From Haloglomus halophilum (GTDB taxonomy: Archaea > Halobacteriota > Halobacteria > Halobacteriales > Haloarculaceae), in contig NZ_CP101166.1 of assembly GCF_024298885.1 (NCBI RefSeq), positions 868,001-932,000 on the forward strand: DNA of 64,000 nucleotides. Reading direction: 5' to 3'. The notes under the pieces are model-generated. The model saw only the letters and a program-made list of their open reading frames with translations. It had not been told where the DNA came from and made no database searches. Shown here piece by piece: positions 8,922 to 17,081 of the stretch; position 1 is the first letter of the stretch; every line of letters begins with the position of its first letter. The translations under genes and the position numbers were made by a program.

Positions 8922-9746
8922 TTAATCGTCCGCCGCCCCGGCGGCAGGCATCACGGGGTCGAACCGCTGGTCGACCTTCGGGTGCTCGCGGGAGAACGTC
9001 ACCGGGCACGCGTCGGGCGCCTGGGACTCGTCCTCCGGGAGCATGTACTGGTGCCACTCGCGGTCGCCGGGGACCCCCCAGTCCCCGAGGTTGGCGTGCG
9101 GGCAGACGCCGTCGTACCGTTCGAGGTTGTTCTGGATGGTCTCGCGGGCGCGCTGGCCGGCCTCCGTGTCGCCCGTGATGCCATCGAACAGCGTCCGTGG
9201 CTGGAAGGTGATCTCCAGACCGACCGGACAGTAGCGCGAGCGATACGTGTCGTAGAAGGGCGCCCGGCAGGTCGGGAACATCGGTTCGCCGCCGAAACAG
9301 AACTCCCAGAACCGGCTGTCCGTCTCCGTCGGGATGTCGTCGGGCCACGGCTCCGGGTCGTGGACGTGCAACACCTCGAGGACGTGCCAGAGTGCCTCGT
9401 GGTAGTCGGCCTCCGCCTCGATGTCCGCCTCGGGGCGGAAGAACACGACGAACGAGGCACGCCCCTCGCGGTCCGCGTACACGTCGAGGTACTCCAGCAG
9501 CGAGTCGCGGAACGACAGCAGCGCGTCGCGCTCGCTCGTCGACGGGACCGCGGTGTACAGCGGTTCGCCGTTGGCGACCGATTCGGCGCCGAAGAAGCAG
9601 GGGAACGACTCGCCCTCGTGCTCACCGGTGAGGCTCTCGTGGAACGTTCGCCAGTGCCGCTCGACCCAGTCGGGCAGCTCGCCGGCCTCGACCCGCTCGG
9701 CGAGGGTGTCCTGGTCCATGACGGACTGGAACCCCGGCTCGTTCAT
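8922..9746 (-). CDS. YqcI/YcgG family protein
   Basis: A 274-residue soluble protein that fits the YqcI/YcgG family: [12 protein letters not shown] near the N-terminus, [15 protein letters not shown] in the middle, and the Pro-rich [19 protein letters not shown] segment. At least one member of this family, GntA of guanitoxin biosynthesis, is a haem-dependent N-hydroxylase, so a haem oxygenase-like role is possible here. I infer this from family knowledge; no substrate is indicated. It is 16 bp upstream of the isochorismatase-type gene on the same strand and is probably cotranscribed. Confidence 0.7.
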   Translation of the reverse strand: MNEPGFQSVMDQDTLAERVEAGELPDWVERHWRTFHESLTGEHEGESFPCFFGAESVANGEPLYTAVPSTSERDALLSFRDSLLEYLDVYADREGRASFVVFFRPEADIEAEADYHEALWHVLEVLHVHDPEPWPDDIPTETDSRFWEFCFGGEPMFPTCRAPFYDTYRSRYCPVGLEITFQPRTLFDGITGDTEAGQRARETIQNNLERYDGVCPHANLGDWGVPGDREWHQYMLPEDESQAPDACPVTFSREHPKVDQRFDPVMPAAGAADD

Positions 9747-9771
9747 ACCGCTCGTTGTGGACCGGGCGGAT

Positions 9772-10272
9772 TCAATTCTCCGGTCCGTCGGGCCCGCCGT
9801 CGCCGGCCGTGAGCCCCGTCACGGCGTCCCCGACGGCGACCGTCCCGCCCGTGACGATGCGTGCCCGGAGCCCCCCACGGTGGACGAGGGCCTCGCGGAC
9901 CCCCTCGCGCTCGAGGTGGCGCTCCAGATACGAGCAGGGTTCGCAGAGTTCGACGCCCACACAGACCGCGTCCCCGACCCGGAACCGCTCGCCGACGAGG
10001 TGGTTGAGGGCGATTCCCTCGGTCGTGACGTTGCGCCGGTGGATGCCCGGTTCGAGGGCGATATCGTAGTCGGCCTCGACCGCATCGAGGGCCTCCCGTT
10101 CGATGAGGGTGAGGTCGCTTCCCTCGCGGCTGGCGAAGGTCCCCGTCTCGTCGAAGTAGCGGTCGCCACGGAGGCCCGCGTCGGCCGCGGCCATCACCGC
10201 GTCGCGCGACTCGACCGGCGCGCCGGACTCGGGCGCGACGTGGATGGCGCGGACGATTCCGTCACTGGTCAT
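9772..10272 (-). CDS. MOSC domain-containing protein
   Basis: A 166-residue stand-alone MOSC domain. MOSC proteins bind molybdenum cofactor through a conserved cysteine and take part in sulfuration or transfer (as in the MoCo sulfurase C-terminus, YiiM and YuaD). The family features seen are GLRGDRYF near residue 35, SDLTLIEREAL, RRNVTTEGIALN and the ligand-cysteine region GVELCEPCSYLERH. The length is normal for the single-domain type. It lies just upstream of the YqcI/YcgG gene on the same strand, with a 25-bp gap. Confidence 0.87.
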   Translation of the reverse strand: MTSDGIVRAIHVAPESGAPVESRDAVMAAADAGLRGDRYFDETGTFASREGSDLTLIEREALDAVEADYDIALEPGIHRRNVTTEGIALNHLVGERFRVGDAVCVGVELCEPCSYLERHLEREGVREALVHRGGLRARIVTGGTVAVGDAVTGLTAGDGGPDGPEN

Positions 10273-10348
10273 ACCTGGAACTGGAACGCGCCCGACCTGA
10301 CGGTTTCGCCACCGTGTGACACCGACTCACCCGCGGTTCGTCGCCATC

Positions 10349-10732
10349 TCAACCGTCGCCGTGGGTCACGTCGCGCCCGTCCTCGTCCAGCACCCGGACC
10401 GTATCACCCGGTTCGACCCCGTTGGCGGCCCCAGCCGGGAGTTCGAGGACGGTGTCCGCCTTCGCACGGCCCGTTCCGCGCCACGCCCGCATCCGCTCTA
10501 CGGCCTGCACCTCGCCGTCGACGAGCCACACCGCGTCGATGTCGAACGGGACGAACACCATGTGCAGGCCCCGCGTCGTGACGCGGCCGAAGCGGAACAC
10601 GAGCGCGAAGTCGTCCGGCACCGAGCGACGGAACATGAGGCCGATACCCTGCGAGAAGAGCCCATCCGCGAACTCGACGGTCGTCGCTAGCGTCCGCTCG
10701 GACCCGCTCGCCGGTTCGTGGACGACGCGCAC
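10349..10732 (-). CDS. DUF192 family protein
   Basis: A 127-residue protein of the DUF192/COG1430 family. The signature FADGLFSQGIGLMFRRSV and the later MVFVPFDIDAVWLVDGEV and ADTVLELPAGAA are typical of this small beta-rich fold, whose function is not established. The GTG at 10732 was chosen over an ATG at 10798 because a TATA-like ACAAATAG (10756-10763) lies 28 nt upstream, the leaderless spacing, and because family members start close to the VRVVHE segment. The upstream extension would be extra and unlike the family. Confidence 0.8.
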   Translation of the reverse strand: MRVVHEPASGSERTLATTVEFADGLFSQGIGLMFRRSVPDDFALVFRFGRVTTRGLHMVFVPFDIDAVWLVDGEVQAVERMRAWRGTGRAKADTVLELPAGAANGVEPGDTVRVLDEDGRDVTHGDG

Positions 10733-10929
10733 GGCGGAAACATCGCGAGGTCGGGACAAATAGGTTGCGGAGACCTCGAGTTTCGAGCGAGTCGGCATGT
10801 TTCGCCCCGAAACAGAGACATTATCCGTTTAAGCGACCGTTTATCGGATAATACCTCGGGCGCCCGCTGTCGGGAATCACGCCGCTAGCGGGCGAAGGGT
10901 TTAGCGGCCGGCGGCCGTCCGGCCCGACA

Positions 10930-12384
10930 GTGCGACCCGCCCTCCCCGCCGTCTGCTGTGCCCTCCTGCTGGTCCTGGCCGGATGTAGCGTCGGGTACGA
11001 CGGCCCCGGGACGACCGGGACCACGGTGCCGACATCCGGACCGACGGCCACGCCCGCGGACGGTAGTGGGTCCACATCGACCGCCACCGGGACGGCCACG
11101 CCGACCGCGTCGTCGTCGACCCCGACGTTCCCCGAGCCGACGGCCACCGCCATCGAGACGCCGACGCCGCCCACCACGCAGGAGCCGGGCGGGCTCGGCG
11201 GGCTCGGCGGCCTCTTCGGCGGGAGCGACGGGGACTCCATCGCGGTCCAGGGCGGCGAGCTGCCGCTGGACCCGACACGGGTGTACGACCGAACGAGCCG
11301 ACTCCTGGGGACGGACGCCCCGCGGCCGAACGCGGTCCAGTTGCTGGACACGACCGGTAACACGACGCGGCCGCCCGAGTTCCAGCGCCTGCTCGGCCTC
11401 GAACGGAACGTGACCGAGGTCGAGGCCGTCGCCTTCGTCGCGGGCCCCCGGACGGTGTACGTCAACCGCAACCTCACCGACCGGCCGGCGTTCCTCGAAC
11501 ACGTCCTCGCCCACGAGTTCGCCCACACCGTCCAGTTCCGACGGGGCGACATCGGCCGCGTGACGGCGGCCACGGCGTCGGGGCCGGACGGCCGCTTCGC
11601 CAGCACCGCCGTCATCGAGGGTGGCGCGAGCTACGTCGAGGACCGCTACTGGCTGGCCTACATGGTGAACCGGTCGGCTCCCGGCCCGCGGCCGGCTCGC
11701 GACCTGGAGCGACGCTACCGGAACAGCGACGGCGCCGCGCGCTACGCCTTCGCGCCGTACTGGTTCGGCTACCGGTATCTGACGGCGACCGTCGACTCCC
11801 CCGCCGACCTGTCCGCCGTGTACGCCGACCCGCCGACGACGAGCGAGCAGGTGCTCCACCCCGGCGTCCGCGACGAGCCGGTCCCCCTGAACGTCACGCT
11901 CCGCGGCGAGACCGAGGGCGTCTGGCAGGAGACGTTCGCACCCGCGCGGGGCCGCGTCGGCGAGGCGTTCGTCCGGGTGGCGCTCGGTACCGAACTCCGC
12001 GACGAGCGGGCCGCCCGCGCCGCGGCCGGCTGGGGCAACGACACCCGCATCGCGTTCAACAACGAGAGCGGCGCCCGGGGCTACGCGTGGGTGCTGCGGT
12101 TCGACGACGAGGGGAACGCCAGCGAGTTCGACGACGCCCTCGCCGACTACCTCGACGAACGGACCGGGACGGGTCCGCTGGCCGACGACCGGACCGGCCG
12201 CCAGTGGGCGACGACGCTCGACGGGCGGCCCATCGCCTACCGCCTCCGCCGGACGGACGGCCGGACGGCGGTGCTGCTGCTCGGGACACCGGGGTTCGTG
12301 GACGCCGACACGACGACCGTCCGCGAAGGGGACGGGCGGGTCGTCATCACGACGGACCGCGAGGCGGACCGTGAGGACGGGTAG
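10930..12384 (+). CDS. Zincin-like surface lipoprotein (Hvo_1808-type)
   Basis: A 484-residue lipoprotein starting with GTG. A signal peptide ends in the lipobox LVLAGC, with Cys at about residue 19. A Thr/Pro-rich linker follows to about residue 90, and then a folded domain with HEFAH at 195-199 and a downstream EGGASYVED, the HExxH plus Glu arrangement of gluzincin metallopeptidases. It resembles the two Hvo_1808-type proteins at 50-53 kb in order of motifs, including TSEQVLHP and the C-terminal domain. Peptidase activity is inferred only; many such surface proteins are uncharacterised. It is monocistronic. Confidence 0.75.
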   Translation: MRPALPAVCCALLLVLAGCSVGYDGPGTTGTTVPTSGPTATPADGSGSTSTATGTATPTASSSTPTFPEPTATAIETPTPPTTQEPGGLGGLGGLFGGSDGDSIAVQGGELPLDPTRVYDRTSRLLGTDAPRPNAVQLLDTTGNTTRPPEFQRLLGLERNVTEVEAVAFVAGPRTVYVNRNLTDRPAFLEHVLAHEFAHTVQFRRGDIGRVTAATASGPDGRFASTAVIEGGASYVEDRYWLAYMVNRSAPGPRPARDLERRYRNSDGAARYAFAPYWFGYRYLTATVDSPADLSAVYADPPTTSEQVLHPGVRDEPVPLNVTLRGETEGVWQETFAPARGRVGEAFVRVALGTELRDERAARAAAGWGNDTRIAFNNESGARGYAWVLRFDDEGNASEFDDALADYLDERTGTGPLADDRTGRQWATTLDGRPIAYRLRRTDGRTAVLLLGTPGFVDADTTTVREGDGRVVITTDREADREDG

Positions 12385-12390
12385 CGGGCG

Positions 12391-12549
12391 TTACAGCGTG
12401 AGCGCGAGCGGGACGCCGAAGACGAGCGCGAGGCCCACCAGCGCGACGACGAAGCCGATGGCGACCTGCCGGGCGGTGTACGCGCTCTGCGGGGCGGTCG
12501 TGCGGCCCTCGTCGTCGTCCTCGTGACCGTGGTCGTGGTCGTCTGCCAT
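12391..12549 (-). CDS. Small His/Asp-rich single-helix membrane protein (DUF7550-like)
   Basis: A 52-residue protein: an N-terminal His/Asp/Glu-rich stretch (MADDHDHGHEDDDEG) followed by TTAPQSAYTARQ and one C-terminal transmembrane helix. This pattern recurs as a short conserved protein in haloarchaea. The His/Asp head might bind metal, but that is inference. The ATG at 12549 starts directly at the conserved segment; one 24 nt upstream is also in frame. It is convergent with the lipoprotein gene and lies 84 bp downstream of the hemA stop. Confidence 0.65.
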   Translation of the reverse strand: MADDHDHGHEDDDEGRTTAPQSAYTARQVAIGFVVALVGLALVFGVPLALTL

Positions 12550-12632
12550 ATCCGAGCCTCCGTCGGGGCGCACTTGCCAGTATCGGTCCGTGGTCGGCGT
12601 CGGAGGACGAACGGGGGAGCGCCGGGCGTGGA

Positions 12633-14060
12633 TCAGTCCGAACCGGTCGCGATGCGGTCGAGGACGGCATCGGGCATCTGCTCGCGCATCTCGGCGGGGA
12701 TGTCCTCGGCGTCTAACGCGCCTGCGGCAACGTCCTCGGCGTCTAACGCGCCTGCGGCAACGTCCTCGGCGTCGACGGCACCCGAGGGGATGCCCTCCCC
12801 GACATCGTCGGGGTCGACCTTCATCCCGGGGCCGAACAGTTCGAGCGCGGAGTTGATGGTGGTCCAGTCGCCCTTCTCGGCGGCCTCACGGATACTCTTG
12901 GTCGGCGCCGAGAGGAGCTGGTTGACCAGCGCATCGGCCATCGCTTCGACGGCCGCCTCCTGGTCGTCGGTCAGCCCGTCCGTCTCCATCGTGGAGACGG
13001 CCTTGCCGACCTCGCGAGCTTTCACGCGCTCTGCGCCCTCGTACATTGCCGCGATGATCTGGTCGGCGCGCTTGCGCTTGTACTGGCTGAGGAGGTGGTC
13101 GAGTTCCTCGGAGACCATCGCCTCGACCCGGCCGGCGGCCTCGGCCCGGGCCTCGCGGGTCCGGTCGGTCACGTCCTCCAGTGCGTCGAGGTCGTGGACG
13201 GTCACGTTCTCGAGGCCGTCGGTGGCGGGCGCCACGTCACGCGGCGAGGCGAGGTCGACGACGAACGTCTCGCCCGCCCCCGAGAGGTGCTCGGCGTCGA
13301 GCACGTGCTCGTCGCTCCCGGTCGCCGTGAGGACGAGCCCGGCCGACATGGTGGCCTCGGGGAGCGTCCCCAGTCCGACCGCGCGGGCCGGCGTCTCCTC
13401 GACATCGCCGGTGAGGTGTTCGGCACGCTCGGGCGAGCGGTTCGCGACCGTCAGCGAGGCGACCTCACCGTCGAGCGCCCGAACCGCGAGCGTTCCCATC
13501 TCGCCGGCGCCGACGACGAGCGCGTCCTCGGCCGAGAGGTCGCCGAGTTCGCGCTCGGCCAGCTCCACGGCGGCACTCCCCAGCGAGACGACGCCCTCGT
13601 TGATTCCGGTCTCGTCACGGGCACGCTCGCCGACGTGGAGTGCCTTCGTGAGCGCGTCCTCCAGCACGGGGCCGACGCCGCCGGCCTCGCGGGCCGTCAC
13701 GAACGCGCGCCGGACCTGGCCGATGATCTGGTCCTCGCCGAGGACGAGCGACTCCAGCCCGCACGCGACCCGGATGAGGTGTTCCAGCGACGCCTCGTGG
13801 TCGAGGCTGACGCGGGCGTCCTCCAGCCCGGCCGTGTAGCGGTCCAGCGCCGCGCGCCCCGTCGCCGCGTCGTCCGTGACGACGTACGCCTCGACGCGGT
13901 TGCAGGTCTGGAGGCAGAACGCCTCGCGGACGCCCGGCTGGGAGAGGAGCGTCTCCACGCCACGGCACTGTGACTCGACGGCGGCCCGCTCGATGTGGTC
14001 GAGACTGGCGTGCCGGTGGGAGATACTGACGCCGGAGACCAACCCAGTTGGAACAGTCAT
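12633..14060 (-). CDS. hemA: Glutamyl-tRNA reductase
   Basis: A 475-residue glutamyl-tRNA reductase, which reduces glutamyl-tRNA with NADPH to glutamate-1-semialdehyde, the first committed step of tetrapyrrole synthesis by the C5 route. The catalytic cysteine is C53 in CLQTCNRVEAY. The NADP-binding domain (LVVGAGEMGTLAVRAL) and the C-terminal dimerisation domain follow. The extreme C-terminus is extended by three Ala/Asp-rich decapeptide repeats encoded by a 30-bp tandem repeat, which the enzyme core does not need. It overlaps the sirC stop by 4 bp and is the last gene of the ahbAB-sirC-hemA series as ordered along the strand's coordinates. Confidence 0.95.
   Translation of the reverse strand: MTVPTGLVSGVSISHRHASLDHIERAAVESQCRGVETLLSQPGVREAFCLQTCNRVEAYVVTDDAATGRAALDRYTAGLEDARVSLDHEASLEHLIRVACGLESLVLGEDQIIGQVRRAFVTAREAGGVGPVLEDALTKALHVGERARDETGINEGVVSLGSAAVELAERELGDLSAEDALVVGAGEMGTLAVRALDGEVASLTVANRSPERAEHLTGDVEETPARAVGLGTLPEATMSAGLVLTATGSDEHVLDAEHLSGAGETFVVDLASPRDVAPATDGLENVTVHDLDALEDVTDRTREARAEAAGRVEAMVSEELDHLLSQYKRKRADQIIAAMYEGAERVKAREVGKAVSTMETDGLTDDQEAAVEAMADALVNQLLSAPTKSIREAAEKGDWTTINSALELFGPGMKVDPDDVGEGIPSGAVDAEDVAAGALDAEDVAAGALDAEDIPAEMREQMPDAVLDRIATGSD
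12702..12773 (-). repeat. 30-bp tandem repeat inside the hemA 3' end
   Basis: Two perfect 30-bp units (12702-12731 and 12732-12761) and a partial third encode A-G-A-[L/V]-D-A-E-D-[V/I]-A. The period is a multiple of three, so the frame is kept and the protein tail is lengthened by whole decapeptides. Confidence 0.9.
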
Positions 14061-14740
14061 TCGTCACCTACCACCTCGGTAACGACCTCGGTGGCTCTTT
14101 CCCGGGGGTTGGCACTACCCTCACCTAAAGCCTTCCAAACGTTCGAGTCGCGAACCACCCGCCGGACGGCGGTTCGCCGGAGGTCGGGGTCGACCCCGCG
14201 TTCCTGCAGGTCCGCCCGGATGTCACCGGTCAACTCGGCCATCGCGCCGGCGCCCGCGAGTTCCGTCTCCAGCCGCTCGCGGAGGTGCTTCGAGAGTGCC
14301 GGACTGGCCCCGCCGGTCGCGAGGCTCGCGACGACGGGCTCGTCGCGCACCGTCGCCGGGACGACCACCTCATCGACGGGCCGACGGTCGGTCCCCGAGC
14401 GGTCGGCCCGGTTGTAGAGGACGCCTCGCTCGTCGGCCTCGGCAGCGACGGCCGCGTTCAGGTCGGCGTCGTCCGTAGCGGCCACGACCAGCGCCGGCTC
14501 GACGCGGTCGAACCAGTCGGGCACCGCGTCGGGCGTGGGCGCCGCGCGGACGAACTCGACGTGGCCCGTCCCGTCACCGTCGTCCGCCGCCCCGGGCTCG
14601 AACCGGCGGTCCGCGAACCCCGGACTGACGACCACGACCCGCGCCTCGCGGGCGAAGCGACGAGCCTTGCGCGCCCCGACGGGACCGCCCCCGAAGACGA
14701 GGACCGTCTCCCCGCGGAAATCGTGGTGGAGCGGAATCAT
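14057..14740 (-). CDS. sirC: Precorrin-2 dehydrogenase/sirohydrochlorin ferrochelatase
   Basis: A 227-residue protein equivalent to the N-terminal part of siroheme synthase CysG or to Met8/SirC. It oxidises precorrin-2 to sirohydrochlorin with NAD+ and may insert iron. The Rossmann loop GGGPVGARKA (17-26), the segment ALVVAATDDADLNAAV and the LATGGASPALSKHLRERLE helix are typical. It sits between ahbAB and hemA: the ahbAB stop codon is immediately adjacent to its start, and its stop overlaps hemA by 4 bp, so the genes are almost certainly one transcription unit serving the siroheme-dependent haem route. Confidence 0.92.
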   Translation of the reverse strand: MIPLHHDFRGETVLVFGGGPVGARKARRFAREARVVVVSPGFADRRFEPGAADDGDGTGHVEFVRAAPTPDAVPDWFDRVEPALVVAATDDADLNAAVAAEADERGVLYNRADRSGTDRRPVDEVVVPATVRDEPVVASLATGGASPALSKHLRERLETELAGAGAMAELTGDIRADLQERGVDPDLRRTAVRRVVRDSNVWKALGEGSANPRERATEVVTEVVGDE

Positions 14741-15847
14741 CTAGTCGTCGCCGACCTCCGTCTCCGCGGAGTCGGCAGGAGCGCCCTCGGTGTTCGCGTC
14801 GGCGCGCTCGTCGAGCCGGATACCGGTCTTCTTCAGGATGCGCGTCGAGAACAGCGTGTCCCAGTCGTCCTCGCCGACATCCCAGAACTCGGCCATCCGC
14901 TCCCGTACCTGCTGGACGCGCTCGTCGCTCTCAGCCTCGCTGCGGCCGTGGGTCATCGCGAAGAAGTTGTACGGCCAGACGCCCTCGTGGCGCGGGCGCT
15001 CGTAGCAGTGCGTGACGAAGTCGAGCGAGGCGATGGCGGGCCCAACTTCGTCGACGAGGTCGTCGGGAACGTTCCAGACGGTCATCCCGTTCTCCGTGTA
15101 GCCCAGGGCGTAGTGGTTCGGGACGACGCCGACGCGCCGGACCTTCCCCTCCGCGTCGAAGCGCTGGAGCGTCGCCAGCACCCACTCGACCGGCTGGTCG
15201 ATCTCGCTCGCGACATCCGCGTACGGTGTCGCCGTGAGAGGCAGGCCGTCCTGCACCGCGAGCACGAGGTCGCGCTCGCGGGGCGTGAGGAGGTCGCGGT
15301 CGGTCGGCGCCACGTCCGGGCCGAGGTGAGAGAGGTCCACGTTACCCTCCGGGATGGGGCCGTCGACCAGGAACTTCGCCTCGACGCGGAACTCCTGCTG
15401 TTTCGGGAGGTTGTAGGTCTCCTGGCCCGTCTCGGCCTCGATTGCGTCCAGCACCTCCCGCACGCGGTCAGCGTCGGCGACGCTGACGACGAACCACATG
15501 TTGAGATGGGGGTGCTCGCGCTCGTAGTTGTGCGCGACCTCGCGGTGCGCGTTGACCTGCTCGGCCACCGCCTCGTAGCGGTCCTCGGGCGCGTGCATCG
15601 CGACCAGCGTCGCGGCGCCACCGATGGCCTCGGCGTTGACGAGCGCGCCGAAGCGCGTCAGCGTGCCGGCCTCGTCCATCGCCCGGATGCGGGCCAGCAG
15701 CTCGTCGGCGTCGATGTCGATGTCGCGCTCGCGGAGCGCAGCCGCAGCGGGCTCGAAGGGGCGCTCGGCGACAGGGAACCCGCCCTGGAAGGCGTTGACG
15801 ATCGCGCGGTCGACCCGGTCGAGCGACGGGTCGGCGTCCTCGCTCAT
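14741..15847 (-). CDS. ahbAB: Siroheme decarboxylase, fused AhbA-AhbB type
   Basis: A 368-residue protein made of two similar halves, each an Lrp/AsnC-type winged helix plus ferredoxin-like domain as in siroheme decarboxylase subunits. Half one (about 8-165) contains YEREHPHLNMWFVVSV; half two (about 175-330) contains CYERPRHEGVWPYNFFAMT, the matching segment. AhbA and AhbB form a heterodimer in other archaea and convert siroheme to didecarbosiroheme; here both halves are on one chain. The ATG at 15847 is set by a TATA element (15871-15878) 27 nt upstream. The adjacent sirC and hemA supply the precursor pathway. Confidence 0.88.
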   Translation of the reverse strand: MSEDADPSLDRVDRAIVNAFQGGFPVAERPFEPAAAALRERDIDIDADELLARIRAMDEAGTLTRFGALVNAEAIGGAATLVAMHAPEDRYEAVAEQVNAHREVAHNYEREHPHLNMWFVVSVADADRVREVLDAIEAETGQETYNLPKQQEFRVEAKFLVDGPIPEGNVDLSHLGPDVAPTDRDLLTPRERDLVLAVQDGLPLTATPYADVASEIDQPVEWVLATLQRFDAEGKVRRVGVVPNHYALGYTENGMTVWNVPDDLVDEVGPAIASLDFVTHCYERPRHEGVWPYNFFAMTHGRSEAESDERVQQVRERMAEFWDVGEDDWDTLFSTRILKKTGIRLDERADANTEGAPADSAETEVGDD

Positions 15848-15870
15848 GCTCGGAACTCGGGGGCAGAGTC

Positions 15871-15878
15871 GGATAAGC
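15871..15878 (-). promoter_or_regulatory. TATA box of the ahbAB-sirC-hemA unit
   Basis: On the minus strand CGCTTATCC is centred 27 nt before the ahbAB ATG, giving a leaderless transcript. A 38-bp tandem array begins 26 bp further upstream. Confidence 0.55.
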
Positions 15879-15903
15879 GTCGCGTTCCCGTCGGTCGTCG
15901 TCA

Positions 15904-16074
15904 CCGCGGACGCCGACGACGCCCCTGTTCAGTCGCCGTCGCCGCGGACGCCGACGACGCCCCTGTTCAGTCGCCGTCGCCGCGGACGCCGACGACGCCC
16001 CTGTTCAGTCGCCGTCGCCGCGGACGCCGACAACGCCCCTGTTCAGTCGCCGTCGCCGCGGACGCCGACAACGC
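15904..16074. repeat. 38-bp tandem repeat array A (4.5 copies)
   Basis: Copies begin at 15904, 15942, 15980 and 16018, with a partial fifth at 16056, all starting CCGCGGACGCCGACRACG. The first three carry GACGACG and the last two GACAACG. There are no spacers. The innermost copy encodes the last residues and stop codon of the DUF5778 gene (stop at 16043-16045), so the array looks like a serial duplication of that gene's 3' end, extending to within about 57 bp of the ahbAB start. The period of 38 is not a multiple of three. Confidence 0.95.
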
Positions 16075-16459
16075 TGTCCACGTGGTCGAGGGTCTCGACC
16101 GCCGCGACGACGCCGTCCTGGTCGACGACGGCCTCGTAGTAGATGACGACGGCGTAGTGGCCCTCGCGGAGCAACTGCTGGCACTCCCAGACGAACTCCT
16201 CGCCGTCCAGCGTGAGCCCCTGATGCTGGTTGACGCCGAAATCGGGGTCGTCGTTGCCGGAGTAGACGTAGGTATCCTCGGGGGCGATGTCGGGATGGTG
16301 CTCGGCGATGCGATTGCCGGTGTCGAGGGTGAGCTGGTGGAGCGCGGGCTCGTCCTCGCCCGAGAGGTCCGTGTGGACGATGATGCCGTTGAGTTCGATA
16401 TCGCCCGGCTCCAGCAGGGCACGCGTCCGCTGGTAGAGGTCCTCGTCGATGGTCTCCAT
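16043..16459 (-). CDS. DUF5778 family haloarchaeal protein
   Basis: A 138-residue acidic soluble protein. DEDLYQRTRALLEPGDIELN, DTYVYSGNDDPDFGVNQHQG and EFVWECQQLLREGHY match the conserved haloarchaeal DUF5778 family; the function is unknown. The start is fixed by a TATA element (GGTTTATCC on the minus strand, 16481-16490) 26 nt upstream. The last residues (VVGVRGDGD) and the stop are encoded inside a 38-bp tandem array, and a second, unrelated 38-bp array begins just upstream of the TATA box, so the gene is bracketed by repeats. Confidence 0.8.
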   Translation of the reverse strand: METIDEDLYQRTRALLEPGDIELNGIIVHTDLSGEDEPALHQLTLDTGNRIAEHHPDIAPEDTYVYSGNDDPDFGVNQHQGLTLDGEEFVWECQQLLREGHYAVVIYYEAVVDQDGVVAAVETLDHVDSVVGVRGDGD

Positions 16460-16480
16460 GCCGCTGGGTTCGCGACGGCC

Positions 16481-16490
16481 GGATAAACCG
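16481..16490 (-). promoter_or_regulatory. TATA box of the DUF5778 gene
   Basis: The minus-strand CGGTTTATCC is centred 26 nt upstream of the ATG at 16459. The 38-bp array B starts 3 bp further upstream, where BRE and activator sites would lie. Confidence 0.55.
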
Positions 16491-16492
16491 CT

Positions 16493-16619
16493 AGCGGTCG
16501 ATGTCGGCTGCCGGCCGGGGCGAGGCCGGAAGCGGTCGATGCCGGCTGCCGGCCGGGGCGAGGCCGGAAGCGGTCGATGTCGGCTGCCGGCCGGGGCGAG
16601 GCCGGAAGCGGTCGATGTC
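16493..16619. repeat. 38-bp tandem repeat array B (3.3 copies)
   Basis: Units begin at 16493, 16531, 16569 and a partial at 16607, each AGCGGTCGATGYCGGCTGCC followed by a GGCCGG-rich half. There are no spacers. It shares its 38-bp period with array A but not its sequence. It lies directly upstream of the DUF5778 promoter. Confidence 0.95.
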
Positions 16620-16756
16620 AGTATCGGCCGGGCTGGAAGACAGCACGAGCTGAAGTGGCGAGCGCTGCGGCTCACCGGCTATGACTGCGCGCCCGCGACA
16701 AGTCGCGCGACCGCGCCGCAGTTCCGTGCCGCTACGTCTCCGTGGTCGTCTGTCCT

Positions 16757-16951
16757 TCAGACGCGGGTCGGATTCTGGGCCCGGGGGCCCTTCTCGGACT
16801 CGACGATGTCGAACTCGAGCTCCTCGCCCTCCTCTAGGTCGGGGCCCTCGATGTCGTCCATGTGGACGAACACGTCCTCGTCCGCCTCGTCAGTCTCGAT
16901 GAAACCGTAGCCGCCAGTGTCGTTGAAGAACACGACCTTACCAGTCGCCAT
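16757..16951 (-). CDS. cspA: Cold-shock domain protein
   Basis: A 64-residue cold-shock protein, a single OB-fold that binds single-stranded RNA or DNA and melts structure. It begins MATGKVVFFNDTGGYGFIE, with RNP1-type GYGFIE and RNP2-type VFVHMDDI, and ends with the acidic strand typical of haloarchaeal Csp. The ATG at 16951 is supported by a strong TATA element (GTATAAAAA, 16977-16984) at leaderless distance. Haloarchaeal Csp genes are usually abundant, constitutive single-gene units; nothing here suggests otherwise. Confidence 0.95.
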   Translation of the reverse strand: MATGKVVFFNDTGGYGFIETDEADEDVFVHMDDIEGPDLEEGEELEFDIVESEKGPRAQNPTRV

Positions 16952-16976
16952 TGCAACTCTCTCGTGGATACGCCTG

Positions 16977-16984
16977 TATAAAAA
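16977..16984 (-). promoter_or_regulatory. TATA box of cspA
   Basis: The minus-strand CTTTTTATAC lies 26-33 nt before the ATG at 16951. It is one of the strongest TATA matches in the window. Confidence 0.65.
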
Positions 16985-17081
16985 GCCTGCGACCGTCAGC
17001 ACCGCCACGACGGCCCGTCCGGCATGAACACCCGGTATGACCAGTCAAAAGACCCATACTTGCCGGGCGTCCGGTTCGCAT

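Noticed and set aside
15904-16619. Direct repeats suggesting CRISPR
   Set aside because: The 38-bp units are contiguous with no spacers, and there are no cas genes in the window.
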